A stretch of 64,000 nt of DNA from assembly GCA_910578795.1 (NCBI GenBank), contig CAJTSD010000006.1:60689-124688 (forward strand), in the 5' to 3' direction. Below the pieces are notes generated by a model. It made no database searches. It worked only from the letters and a program-made list of their open reading frames with translations, and had not been told where the DNA came from. The DNA comes from an uncultured Lachnospiraceae bacterium (lineage in GTDB: Bacteria > Bacillota > Clostridia > Lachnospirales > Lachnospiraceae). Positions within the stretch are counted from its first letter, which is position 1; every line of letters starts with the position of its first letter. Below are positions 17,499 through 26,225 of this stretch, piece after piece. The position numbers were made by a program, and so were the translations under genes.

Positions 17499-18326
17499 AT
17501 GAAGCTGGTGAGCGTTATTGTTCTTGCATACAGGTCGGCAGAAACGATTGTACAGACGCTGGACAGTGTTAAAAACCAAATTTATAAGAATATAGAGCTG
17601 ATTATTACGGATGACGCATCCCCTGACAACACAGTGGAAATTGTGCAGAACTGGCTGGGGGACAATGAGGGTACGCTTTCTAAGATGCAGCTTGTCACAA
17701 CACAGCAAAATACAGGGATTCCCGGGAATATTAACCGTGCATTACAGTATGCAAAGGGAGATTACGTAAAGCTGATTGCCGCGGACGACTATATGACGAG
17801 GGACGCGATATCGGAGTATGTGAAATTCTGTGAGAAAAATCCCAAGATGTTCCCGATTGCAAAAGTGCATCTGTTTTCTGATGAAAAAGAAGGGGAAAAT
17901 GTAGATTTTACGCCGATTGAAGCATATTGTAACAGGTGTTATGAATTTGCCTCAGAAACGGATCACAAGAAACAATATCGGACGTTATTGAAACAAAACT
18001 GCATTGTGGCGCCGTCAGGTTCGTTTTACCCGATGGAAATTATCCGAAAGCTTGGCGGTTATGATGAGAACTACCGCTGGTTTGAGGATTATCCGATGAA
18101 CCTTAAGGTGATGCATGAAGGCTACCGCTGCGGATTCATTAACCGTGAGCTGATTTATTACCGGATATCGGGAGGCTCGATTACTGCGTCACAGCAGGTA
18201 CGTCTGAAACGGACCGAAATGAAGCTGTTCTTTAGAGAACGGATGTTCTATATGATGCAGGCGGGAATGGGCTGGGAGGCAGTGAAGCAGTCAAGATATT
18301 GGGCAAAGATTGCGCTGCAGAAATAG
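17499..18326 (+). CDS. Family 2 glycosyltransferase
   Basis: A 275-residue GT-A enzyme: VSVIVLAYRSAETIVQTLDS, ITDDASPDNT, NTGIPGNINRALQYAKGDYVK and the metal-binding AADDYM. Further motifs include WFEDYPMNLKVM and YYRISGGS, typical of the acceptor side in capsule GT2 enzymes. ATG at 17499 has AGGGTG upstream. The polymerase stop lies 5 bases before it. Confidence 0.87.
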   Translation: MKLVSVIVLAYRSAETIVQTLDSVKNQIYKNIELIITDDASPDNTVEIVQNWLGDNEGTLSKMQLVTTQQNTGIPGNINRALQYAKGDYVKLIAADDYMTRDAISEYVKFCEKNPKMFPIAKVHLFSDEKEGENVDFTPIEAYCNRCYEFASETDHKKQYRTLLKQNCIVAPSGSFYPMEIIRKLGGYDENYRWFEDYPMNLKVMHEGYRCGFINRELIYYRISGGSITASQQVRLKRTEMKLFFRERMFYMMQAGMGWEAVKQSRYWAKIALQK

Positions 18327-18352
18327 ACATCTATTTGGAATGGGGGATAATC

Positions 18353-19195
18353 ATGATTATCGCGGCAAACTATGCAGATAAAAAGTTCCGAAAGGCGCAG
18401 CGGCTGAACAGCAAAACCGCCAGGCAGTGGGGAGCGGACAGGGTAATTGAATATACGCCCGAAGACATTGACCCTGCATTTCGGGAAAAAAACAAGGAAA
18501 TCTTAAGCAATCCGAGAGGCGGGGGGTATTATCTTTGGAAACCATATGTGTTTTACCGGGGGTATCAGGAGCTTGGGGACGGCGATTATCTGATTTATAC
18601 GGATGCCGGATCTGTGTATGTGGATGAAATCCAGAAACTGATTGACTGCATGGAGCGCGAACAGGTCAGCCTGATGCTGTTTTCCTTGGAAAATGAGATG
18701 CTTGAGCGCAAATACACAAAGCGGGATGCCTTTCTTCTCACAGGATGCGATGAGGAACAGTATACCGATACGCCGCAGTCAATCGGTGGGTATATGGTGT
18801 GTAAGAAAGCGCCGGAAGTGGAAGCGTTCTTTCAGGAAGTGCTGTCTTATGCGCAGGACATCCGGATAATATCCGACAATCCGAATACGATGGGGAAGGA
18901 AAATTATCCGGATTTTGTCACGCACCGCCATGACCAGGCAGTGATTTCCCTGATTTCCAAGAAGAGAGGAATCAAAAAATTCCGGGATCCGTCGCAGTAT
19001 GGCATGATGAACCATTATCCCAAGGATGTGGAGGAACGAAGCACATATCCCCAGATTATTGATTCGCACAGACTGAATGCGGGGAGCCTGTTGGAACTGC
19101 GCTTTCGCAGGACAAAGCTGGTGACAAAGCTTGACAGGCTTCGGAAAAAGGTCGTGAATAAACTGCAAAAAAGGAAAAATCAGAGTTATGGATAA
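18353..19195 (+). CDS. Uncharacterised capsule-locus glycosyltransferase-like protein
   Basis: A 280-residue soluble protein. The segments RGGGYYLWKPYVFYRGYQEL and DYLIYTDAGS are recurrent in a family of predicted GT-A-like transferases in polysaccharide loci, with TDAG in the position of a DxD site. HRHDQAVISLI near residue 200 may supply a further active-site His-Asp. GGGGGA precedes the ATG. It follows the GT2 gene and overlaps the next gene by 8 bases. I know of no tested activity; a sugar transferase role is inferred from motifs and neighbours. Confidence 0.6.
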   Translation: MIIAANYADKKFRKAQRLNSKTARQWGADRVIEYTPEDIDPAFREKNKEILSNPRGGGYYLWKPYVFYRGYQELGDGDYLIYTDAGSVYVDEIQKLIDCMEREQVSLMLFSLENEMLERKYTKRDAFLLTGCDEEQYTDTPQSIGGYMVCKKAPEVEAFFQEVLSYAQDIRIISDNPNTMGKENYPDFVTHRHDQAVISLISKKRGIKKFRDPSQYGMMNHYPKDVEERSTYPQIIDSHRLNAGSLLELRFRRTKLVTKLDRLRKKVVNKLQKRKNQSYG

Positions 19196-20186
19196 AAAAG
19201 AACAATGGATTCAGTATGAAAAGCGTTGGAAATGGAGAGATATTTACTTTAATAAAGCGCTTCGCAGACATGGAATTGTCAAATATTTTCACAGGGAACC
19301 TGTTATGCCGCATTATGCGCATCAATGGGTTATGAGCGCAAAGAAGACAAACGACTATATATATCATAAAATCACAGAGGGAAACCCATTGATGGTATGC
19401 CGTTTCGGAAATACCGAATTACAGACGATGGTCGGCGATTTGGCAATTCGGTACAAAGGGCATTCCCCGCAGGATGATGCGTATTTGGACCGGTGGTTTA
19501 CAAGACTGGGTGCGGGCGCTGGTTTTTTCCCTGTTGATTACCAATATCTTCCTGCTTTTACGGACTTAATGCTGGACTCCTGTAAACAGGTGGACTTGCT
19601 TGCAATGTGGCACCTGAACATGGAAGATTTCATAATCGAGGAATATGCACCGCAGGCGGAGCTGACATTTTTATTCCGCTTAGAACCGTGGCTTTACAAT
19701 GGCAGACCGTGGACTGCGGCGTTGAAAGGAAAAAAGGTTCTTGTCATTCATCCGTTTGAGGAGAGCATTCGGGCACAGTATCCCAGGCGTAAAGAGATTT
19801 GGAAAAAGCATCCGATTCTGCCGTCATTTGAACTCAAAACTCTCAAAGCCGTACAGACAATCTGCGGCATCAAGGATGAACGCTTCGATACATGGTTTGA
19901 TGCACTCGAATATATGTTTGATAAGGCAATGAAAATTGATTTTGACGTGGCAATCATCGGCTGTGGGGCATATGGTTTTCCGCTTGCGGCAAAGCTGAAA
20001 GCCGCGGGGAAACAGGCGATTCATTTGGGCGGTGTGACGCAGCTGATGTTTGGGATTAAGGGAGCGCGATGGGAAAATAATTACCCGACCAAAATCGCCA
20101 CGTTCTTTAATGAGGCGTGGGTCTATCCCCGCGCGTCAGAAAAACCCAAAAACGCAGAAACAGTAGAAAGAGGATGTTATTGGTGA
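19188..20186 (+). CDS. Uncharacterised GT-D-like protein
   Basis: A 332-residue soluble protein. MVCRFGNTELQTM resembles the CRFGDGE block of the GT-D (DUF1792) glycosyltransferases. The later stretch FDVAIIGCGAYGFPLAAKLK, followed by AIHLGGVTQL, parallels the DIG/GH end of that fold, which is clearer in the gene at 30424. I infer a distant GT-D-type sugar transferase, though a sugar-modifying role is also possible. Its stop TGA overlaps the next ATG. Confidence 0.5.
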   Translation: MDKKEQWIQYEKRWKWRDIYFNKALRRHGIVKYFHREPVMPHYAHQWVMSAKKTNDYIYHKITEGNPLMVCRFGNTELQTMVGDLAIRYKGHSPQDDAYLDRWFTRLGAGAGFFPVDYQYLPAFTDLMLDSCKQVDLLAMWHLNMEDFIIEEYAPQAELTFLFRLEPWLYNGRPWTAALKGKKVLVIHPFEESIRAQYPRRKEIWKKHPILPSFELKTLKAVQTICGIKDERFDTWFDALEYMFDKAMKIDFDVAIIGCGAYGFPLAAKLKAAGKQAIHLGGVTQLMFGIKGARWENNYPTKIATFFNEAWVYPRASEKPKNAETVERGCYW

Positions 20187-21037
20187 TGGCTGGAATTGGT
20201 TATCGGATTTATCGGAAAATACACTATCTGTTGCGTCGGATGTATGTTTTTGCAGCGCCGAAAAGGTATGCGCTGGGCAGTGGGGAGCGGTCAGAAAAGA
20301 TTATTGTATCGCTGGCAAGCTATCCGGCGCGGTTTGCGCAGATTCCGATTGCACTCAAAAGCATTATGCTGCAAAGCATGAAGCCCGATAGAATTATCGT
20401 ATGGCTTGATGAGGAAGCGGAACAAAGCGGACTTACACACAAGATGCTTGAACTGGAACAATATGGGGTAGAATACAGATATGTAAGGGATTTAAAAGCG
20501 CACAAAAAATATTTTTATGTGATGCAGGAGTTTCCGGATGATATCATTATTACAATTGATGATGATGTGATTTATCCAAAGGACGTAATAGAGTCGCTTG
20601 TGAAAGTGCACAGGCGTTATCCTGACGCGGTATGTGCAAGGCGTGTGCATAAAATTACGAATAATGCCGATGGGACGATTGCATCCTATCAGGACTGGAT
20701 CGGGGAATACCGCGGCTGTGATATGCCTTCCCATGGACTGGTCGCGATTGGAGTAGGCGGAATCCTTTATCCGCCTCATTGCCTTTATGAGAAGGCGTTT
20801 GACGAAGAACTGATTGTAAAGCTTTGTTTCAAGGCAGACGATATTTGGCTCAAATTCATGGAACTGCTGAAAGGAACGCGTGTGGTGTGGGTGCCCTGTG
20901 ACATTCCCATGCCCGGTTTGATAGAAAAAGAGCAGAAGGTAAGTCTTAACAGTGAAAATGTCGGTCAGAATAGGAATGATGTGTATTTCGCAAACATGAA
21001 AGCATATTTTGGTGTGCAGGACGACGCATTTTGTTAG
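20186..21037 (+). CDS. GT-A-like glycosyltransferase
   Basis: A 283-residue protein of a family common in capsule loci. It has IIVSLASYPARFAQIPIAL, a middle SIMLQSMKPDRIIVWLD, the metal-binding IITIDDDVIYP and a late FKADDIWLKF. The DDD motif with following Pro is characteristic of this GT2-related group. ATG 20186 overlaps the upstream TGA and has AAAGAGG 12 bases before it; the ATG at 20174 abuts that site too closely. A short amphipathic N-terminus (YRIYRKIHYLLRRMYVF) may bind the membrane. Confidence 0.75.
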   Translation: MAGIGYRIYRKIHYLLRRMYVFAAPKRYALGSGERSEKIIVSLASYPARFAQIPIALKSIMLQSMKPDRIIVWLDEEAEQSGLTHKMLELEQYGVEYRYVRDLKAHKKYFYVMQEFPDDIIITIDDDVIYPKDVIESLVKVHRRYPDAVCARRVHKITNNADGTIASYQDWIGEYRGCDMPSHGLVAIGVGGILYPPHCLYEKAFDEELIVKLCFKADDIWLKFMELLKGTRVVWVPCDIPMPGLIEKEQKVSLNSENVGQNRNDVYFANMKAYFGVQDDAFC

Positions 21038-21050
21038 ATGGAGACAGGGA

Positions 21051-22952
21051 ATGAAAGGAACGAATTTTAAAAGTTTTTTAAAAGCAATCATAACGCTGTC
21101 AGCATTGACAATGAACTATAACCTGATTGACGATGAGGTATCATCGCTGGGATATGAAAATCCGGAATCTGCATTGAGTACACTTTCAAAGCTGTTTTAT
21201 TCCATAGAAGCGCCTACGATCATGGCTTTTTTGCTTGTGATATTTTTAACGGTCTTTTACGCCTATGTTTCCCGTGCAGAGAAACAGCCAAAACGGACAA
21301 TGGCAGGCGTTCATGTCATGGCTGCGTTTGCCGCGTTTTGGACGATAACGGGAAAACTGTTTTATGTTTATAAGGACATAGGGCTGATTACGCGTGGGAC
21401 AGTGCAGTGTATAAAGGGTATGTTTGCGTTTGCCGGCTTTTTTTTGCTTTTTTCAGGATTGATTCAGATGGCGGTAATCATATATATAAATTGTTGTAAT
21501 AAAAGTGCAGATACGAACGCAAATAAACTGTTTGATAAAAAATATGCAGCTGTGGTTATCGCCGCATTGATCCTAATGATGTGGCTTCCGACAATTGTGG
21601 CGTACTATCCTGCGGTATTTATGGGGGACAGTGAGGATGTAATCTATATGGCGTATAATCATCCTACCAAAGTTGGAAGCTCAGTCGTTCCTATTAAAGA
21701 AGGGATTTATATTACCAATCACCATCCTGCTGTCTATACAGGATATGTAAGCCTGTTTTTGCATGTTGTGCGGGCGCTTGGCGGCAGTTATAATCTGGGA
21801 ATATTTTTGTGTGCCATTACGCAAGGGCTGCTCACATTGTGTATCCTGACGTATAGCTGCATGTATTGCGCTAAAAAGTTACACAACGGGAAGCTTGCAT
21901 TTGCGGCAGCGCTGTTTTATGCGCTGTTTCCGCTGATACCCAGATATGCCATTATGATTTCAAAAGATACTTTTTTTGCGGATTTTTTGTTCCTGTGGGC
22001 AATTCTTTTACATAAGACAATCCATACGGAAAATACAAAGAAGGATATCATGGCGTTGGCAGTAACATCCGCGGGGATTGTGTTAATCAGAAAAAACGGT
22101 GTTTATGTCATAATACTGACACTGGTTTTTGCCGCGGTACTCTATCAACACTTTTGGAAACGGTGGATTTTTGTACTGGCAACGATTGTCGTTGTAAATG
22201 CGGTTTATTCCAATATCGTGCTGCCTGTGGCGGGGATTCCGGACGGAAGCGTCAGGGAAATGCTGTCGGTTCCGTTCCAGCAGACCGCAAGGTTTGTAAA
22301 ATACCATGCGGATGAAGTCACACAGGAGGAACGGCAGGCAATAGAGAGGGTGCTTGCATATGATGAGCTTGCTGACGCCTATGGCGGAAACCTCTCAGAT
22401 CCTGTGAAGAGAACCTTTAATAAGAATGCAACAGGCGACGATTTGAAAGCGTACTTTGGGGCATGGTTTCAAATGCTGCTAAAGCATCCGGAAACCTATG
22501 CGGCAGCATTTTTAAATAACTATTACGGATATTTTTATTTCGTTGTAAATGACATTACAAAACTTGCACGAACAAGTGTTGGGAGCATGGCAAACGTAAA
22601 CAGGGACGGATATTTTGACTTTTCGCACTGCTATGACGCGGTTCATACGGGGCTTCGGGATATTCTGACATGGAATGACGTATTGTGGATGCGCGTTCCG
22701 GTACTGAATATCCTGATGACAAGTGCATTTTATGTATGGGCTGTTCTTGCGGCGTTTTTCCTGAAATGGCTCAGGCGGGACAAGGCAGCGGTATTGACGG
22801 CATTTATGTATCTTGCTTTGATTCTGACCGTGCTTGTCGGACCAAGCAATGCAATCAATTATGAGCGGTATATCTTTCCCTGCATTTTGGCAATACCGTT
22901 TTTGGTAACCCTTACTTTCAGCGAAGAGGAACGGAGCGTAAACAATGTGTGA
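21051..22952 (+). CDS. DUF6020 polytopic membrane protein, probable GT-C glycosyltransferase
   Basis: A 633-residue protein with about twelve membrane helices. FMGDSEDVIYMAYN followed by TNHHPAVYTGYVSLFLHV is the loop-1 signature of DUF6020, with acidic and His residues where GT-C enzymes hold their active site. LLKHPETYAAAFLNNYYGYFYF is another conserved block. The family is common in Clostridia cell-surface loci and is probably a lipid-linked-sugar transferase, but the activity is unproven. ATG 21051 has GGAG 7 bases upstream; the stop overlaps the next start by 8 bases. Confidence 0.7.
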   Translation: MKGTNFKSFLKAIITLSALTMNYNLIDDEVSSLGYENPESALSTLSKLFYSIEAPTIMAFLLVIFLTVFYAYVSRAEKQPKRTMAGVHVMAAFAAFWTITGKLFYVYKDIGLITRGTVQCIKGMFAFAGFFLLFSGLIQMAVIIYINCCNKSADTNANKLFDKKYAAVVIAALILMMWLPTIVAYYPAVFMGDSEDVIYMAYNHPTKVGSSVVPIKEGIYITNHHPAVYTGYVSLFLHVVRALGGSYNLGIFLCAITQGLLTLCILTYSCMYCAKKLHNGKLAFAAALFYALFPLIPRYAIMISKDTFFADFLFLWAILLHKTIHTENTKKDIMALAVTSAGIVLIRKNGVYVIILTLVFAAVLYQHFWKRWIFVLATIVVVNAVYSNIVLPVAGIPDGSVREMLSVPFQQTARFVKYHADEVTQEERQAIERVLAYDELADAYGGNLSDPVKRTFNKNATGDDLKAYFGAWFQMLLKHPETYAAAFLNNYYGYFYFVVNDITKLARTSVGSMANVNRDGYFDFSHCYDAVHTGLRDILTWNDVLWMRVPVLNILMTSAFYVWAVLAAFFLKWLRRDKAAVLTAFMYLALILTVLVGPSNAINYERYIFPCILAIPFLVTLTFSEEERSVNNV

Positions 22953-23691
22953 ATTATTGGTATCAGTGATAACACCGTGCTACAATAGCGGCAGTACAAT
23001 CAAAAAAACACTGGAATGCATGGAAAACCAGACTTATAAAAATATTGAGTATATCATAATTGATGGCGGTTCCACGGATGAAACGCTACAAATCATAGAG
23101 GAGCATAAGAGCAGGCTGCCAAAGAGCCTTACAATTGTGTCCGAGAAGGACGACGGAATCTATGATGCCATGAACAAGGGACTGCGGCTTGCAAAAGGCA
23201 AGCTCATCGGAATTGTAAACAGTGATGACTGGTATGAGGACGATACAATTGAGCAGGTGGTAAAAAACTATGGCGGCAATCAATATGAAGTGATTTACGG
23301 GATGCAGCGCAATCTTTTCCGGGAAAAAGAGAAAGCGACATTTATTTATCATCACGATTTCCTGCCGGAGCAGATGATTACACACCCCACTTGCTTTGTG
23401 ACGGCAGATACGTACCGTGACCTTGGGGTGTTTGACACCAATTACCGCTCTGCGGCAGATTATGACTTGATGCTGCGCTTTTACGAAAGTAAAAAGGTTG
23501 TTTTCACACCGGTGATGCGTATCCTATCCAATTTTCGGATGGGTGGAATGTCAGGAAGTCAAACGGGAGTTCGGGAGAATGCGCTCATCCGATACAAACG
23601 TGGTTTTATGAGTAAAAAGAGATATCGGTTTGTCATACTGAAAAGTTATCTCTATCAGTGGGTGAACCGGAAAAAACAGGGTGGAAAATAG
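22945..23691 (+). CDS. Family 2 glycosyltransferase (WcaA-like subtype)
   Basis: A 248-residue GT-A enzyme with VSVITPCYNSGSTIKKTLEC, IIDGGSTDET, EKDDGIYDAMNKGLRLAKG and the metal-binding VNSDDWYEDD. The GIYDAMNKG block marks the subtype found in colanic-acid and capsule clusters. It has no transmembrane segment. It overlaps the DUF6020 gene by 8 bases and is followed by a GT4 gene after 11 bases. Confidence 0.88.
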   Translation: MCELLVSVITPCYNSGSTIKKTLECMENQTYKNIEYIIIDGGSTDETLQIIEEHKSRLPKSLTIVSEKDDGIYDAMNKGLRLAKGKLIGIVNSDDWYEDDTIEQVVKNYGGNQYEVIYGMQRNLFREKEKATFIYHHDFLPEQMITHPTCFVTADTYRDLGVFDTNYRSAADYDLMLRFYESKKVVFTPVMRILSNFRMGGMSGSQTGVRENALIRYKRGFMSKKRYRFVILKSYLYQWVNRKKQGGK

Positions 23692-23702
23692 AGGTTTGGT
23701 AT

Positions 23703-24830
23703 ATGAAGCTTGCAGTGATTTCTCTGAATACAGAGAATAAAAATTTAAGCAAATATTATAATTCTCAGGCAGAGGGGCTTGCAACGGCGCTTGCAAAAAT
23801 GGGGCATGAGCTGACCGTATATCATCCGGTACCGGATCTTGAAGGGAAACAGGAACGTTTTATGAACGGGAATGTTCAGATTGTATATATCCGGTGCAGA
23901 CATCTCGGAAAGCACGCCCTAATCGACTGCTCGATGCTTGATGCCGACAAGGACTGTTACATCACGGCATCCGATAATTATCTTTATTTAGGAAAATTTT
24001 ATAAATGGTGCAGGCGCAAGAAAATCCTTTGTTTACCATACATTGGAGTGATTCATAGCAATAATTCTTCGAAGGTAAAGCGAAAAATTGTTGACATTTT
24101 TTGTAATAACGTGAAATATTATAAGAGAATCCCTGCCGTGGTTAAAACGCCGGCACTGGAACAAAGCCTTAAAAATGAGGGCGCCAAAACGGTTTTCTGT
24201 GTACCGGTCGGATTGGATACTGCACGTTTGCAGCAGCAGTATAAAACATACAGCACAAAAGAGCTAAAGGAAAAATGGAAGTATGGGGATGCGGATAAGG
24301 TAATTCTTTTTGTGGGACGTATGACGGCGGAGAAGCAGCCTGAAAAAATGATTGACATTTTTTCGAAACTGTATGCGCAGGATAATGCATACAGACTTCT
24401 TATGGTTGGGCAGGGCGAGCTTTTGGACAAGGTTCGGGCAAAAATAAGAGCGTGCGGGCTGGATGGCAAGGCTGTGATTTTCGACAAGGTGCCAAATGAC
24501 CGCATGTGGGAGCTTTACTGTATGTCGGAGCGCTATATCAATTTGAATACGCATGAGATTTTCGGTATGGCGATTTTGGAGGCGATGTATTATGAAAATG
24601 CAGTGATTGCGCTTCGTGCGCCGGGACCGGAATTGATTATAGAAAACGGAGTATCAGGATATCTCTGCGGCAATGAAGAAGAGGTAGTACAAAAGGCGCT
24701 GGGCGCAGATAAAAGCGTAGTCGGAGCGGCGGCGCACCGGCATGTGACGGCGCATTTTTTGTGGGAGAACTGCGCGGCAGAACTAGAACGGATCATTTGT
24801 GAAATGAAAAACAGCAGCAAAGGAGTCTGA
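23703..24830 (+). CDS. Family 4 glycosyltransferase
   Basis: A 375-residue GT-B enzyme. The C-terminal half has ILFVGRMTAEKQPEKMIDIF and the retaining-GT4 catalytic region HEIFGMAILEAMYYENAVIA, with the E-x7-E pattern that binds the nucleotide-sugar. The N-terminal half, with LATALAKMGHELTVYHP, fits the acceptor domain. ATG at 23703 has GAGG 8 bases before. It precedes the VTC gene by a single base, so the VTC/DUF4956/CotH trio is probably co-transcribed with the glycosyltransferases. Confidence 0.87.
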   Translation: MKLAVISLNTENKNLSKYYNSQAEGLATALAKMGHELTVYHPVPDLEGKQERFMNGNVQIVYIRCRHLGKHALIDCSMLDADKDCYITASDNYLYLGKFYKWCRRKKILCLPYIGVIHSNNSSKVKRKIVDIFCNNVKYYKRIPAVVKTPALEQSLKNEGAKTVFCVPVGLDTARLQQQYKTYSTKELKEKWKYGDADKVILFVGRMTAEKQPEKMIDIFSKLYAQDNAYRLLMVGQGELLDKVRAKIRACGLDGKAVIFDKVPNDRMWELYCMSERYINLNTHEIFGMAILEAMYYENAVIALRAPGPELIIENGVSGYLCGNEEEVVQKALGADKSVVGAAAHRHVTAHFLWENCAAELERIICEMKNSSKGV

Positions 24831-24831
24831 A

Positions 24832-25527
24832 TTGAAAACAAAGGTTTTAAAAACATACCGCCATGAATTGAAATTTCTGCTCTCCATGGTGGAATACGAA
24901 CAGCTCAAACGGCTTTTAGGCGCATTGCTGGTAAGGGATGAGAACATGAAGCAGGATAGCGACTATTATATACGCTCGCTTTATTTCGATACACCCGAAA
25001 ATAAGGATTATAATGATAAGATGGTTGGAGTGGCGCAAAGAAAGAAAATCAGGCTTCGGATTTATGATGTATCAGCAGATATCATCAAGCTGGAAATAAA
25101 AAATAAAGAGAATGATTATTCCGTTAAAGAAACAATGCACATCAGCCGCAGGGAGGCGATGATGTTTTTACAGGGGGATTATCATGCGCTTACGGAATAT
25201 GACAATGAAATATCCCGCAAGGCATACTTTTATTTAAGCACATACGCTTATATGCCGAAGGTGCTTGTAGATTATGAGCGCGAGGCATATCTTCTTCCGG
25301 TTGAAAATATCCGGCTGACGTTTGACAAAAGAGTGCGCGCATTTCGAGGGAACGGACTTTTTGAACAGCGCAATGCGTTTGTGGGGGTGCTGGCGCCGGA
25401 ATATGTCATTCTTGAGGTAAAGTATGATCAGTACCTTCCTGCGTATGTGGAACGGATGCTTTCGAGTATCAATATGCAGCGGATGTCAATCAGTAAATAC
25501 TGTATGGCAAGACAGGCTGTTGGCTAA
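24832..25527 (+). CDS. VTC-domain polyphosphate polymerase-like protein
   Basis: A 231-residue protein made entirely of a VTC domain, the tunnel fold that in yeast Vtc4 makes polyphosphate from ATP. The basic and acidic tunnel residues are visible in YRHELKF, IRLRIYD, IKLEIKNKEN, VDYEREAY, IRLTFDKRV and VILEVKYD, ending with SKYC. The start is a TTG, well placed 5 bases after AAAGGAGT, with no in-frame ATG before the domain. It forms a trio with DUF4956 and CotH genes. Soluble bacterial VTC proteins may make polyphosphate or another phosphate polymer; the product here is unknown. Confidence 0.88.
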   Translation: MKTKVLKTYRHELKFLLSMVEYEQLKRLLGALLVRDENMKQDSDYYIRSLYFDTPENKDYNDKMVGVAQRKKIRLRIYDVSADIIKLEIKNKENDYSVKETMHISRREAMMFLQGDYHALTEYDNEISRKAYFYLSTYAYMPKVLVDYEREAYLLPVENIRLTFDKRVRAFRGNGLFEQRNAFVGVLAPEYVILEVKYDQYLPAYVERMLSSINMQRMSISKYCMARQAVG

Positions 25528-25553
25528 AATGAAAGAAAGGCATGGTTATTAAC

Positions 25554-26225
25554 ATGAGTAAGAAAGAAATTTTCAAGTACCTAATTGAATCCAATGCGAG
25601 CATATCCATCTACCAGGTAGTTCTTGCAATGCTTGCAGCGCTTGTGCTCGGTCTGTTCATGTATTTTATGTATAAGAAGACCTATTCCGGCGTGGTATAC
25701 TCTAAAGGTTTCAATCAAACGCTTGTTCTATTGGCGGTGATTGTCACAATGGTGATGACAATTATTGGCGGAAGCCTTGCGCTCTCGCTTGGTATGGTCG
25801 GTTCCCTGTCCGTTATTCGTTTCCGTACGGCAATCAAGGAGCCGAAGGATATGGCGTTCCTTTTTTGGGCGATTGCAATCGGACTTTCCTGCGGTGCGGA
25901 AATGTATGTTGTAGCCGTGGTCGGAAGCGCTGTGATAGCGGTTGTGCTTTTGTTTTTCAGCAAGGATTCGTATGACGGAAACAATTATTTGATTGTCGTT
26001 CGGGGAAACGGGTTTGACAGTGATGCCGTCGAAACACTGATGGATGCGCACACAAAAAAGTGGAGGGTGCGTATGCAGAATGCGACGGGAGCGCATGAGG
26101 AAATTACCTATGAGGCAGGTCTTAAAAAGAACAATCTCTCGGAGCTTGCAAAAGCATTAAAGGCTGTCAGCGGGATAGAAGCTGTCAACGTGGTGACATA
26201 TACGGGAGAAATCATCGGTTCATGA
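25554..26225 (+). CDS. DUF4956 membrane protein
   Basis: A 223-residue protein with three to four membrane helices in the first 150 residues and a small cytosolic C-terminal domain. GGSLALSLGMVGSLSVIRF followed by RTAIKEPKDMAFLFWAIAIG is diagnostic of DUF4956. The family recurs next to VTC-domain genes and is thought to be a membrane partner of them, perhaps for export or anchoring of the polymer. ATG 25554 is chosen over 25542, which abuts GAAAGG. The next gene overlaps its stop by 4 bases. Confidence 0.85.
   Translation: MSKKEIFKYLIESNASISIYQVVLAMLAALVLGLFMYFMYKKTYSGVVYSKGFNQTLVLLAVIVTMVMTIIGGSLALSLGMVGSLSVIRFRTAIKEPKDMAFLFWAIAIGLSCGAEMYVVAVVGSAVIAVVLLFFSKDSYDGNNYLIVVRGNGFDSDAVETLMDAHTKKWRVRMQNATGAHEEITYEAGLKKNNLSELAKALKAVSGIEAVNVVTYTGEIIGS

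Noticed and set aside
20492..21091. 199-residue reading frame on the minus strand
   Set aside because: Covers the well-supported GT-A-like gene and its DDD motif; no ribosome binding site and no family resemblance.
24832..25527. CYTH/ThTPase instead of VTC
   Set aside because: The VDYEREAY, LTFDKRV and ILEVKYD blocks, and the DUF4956 and CotH neighbours, fit VTC better than CYTH.
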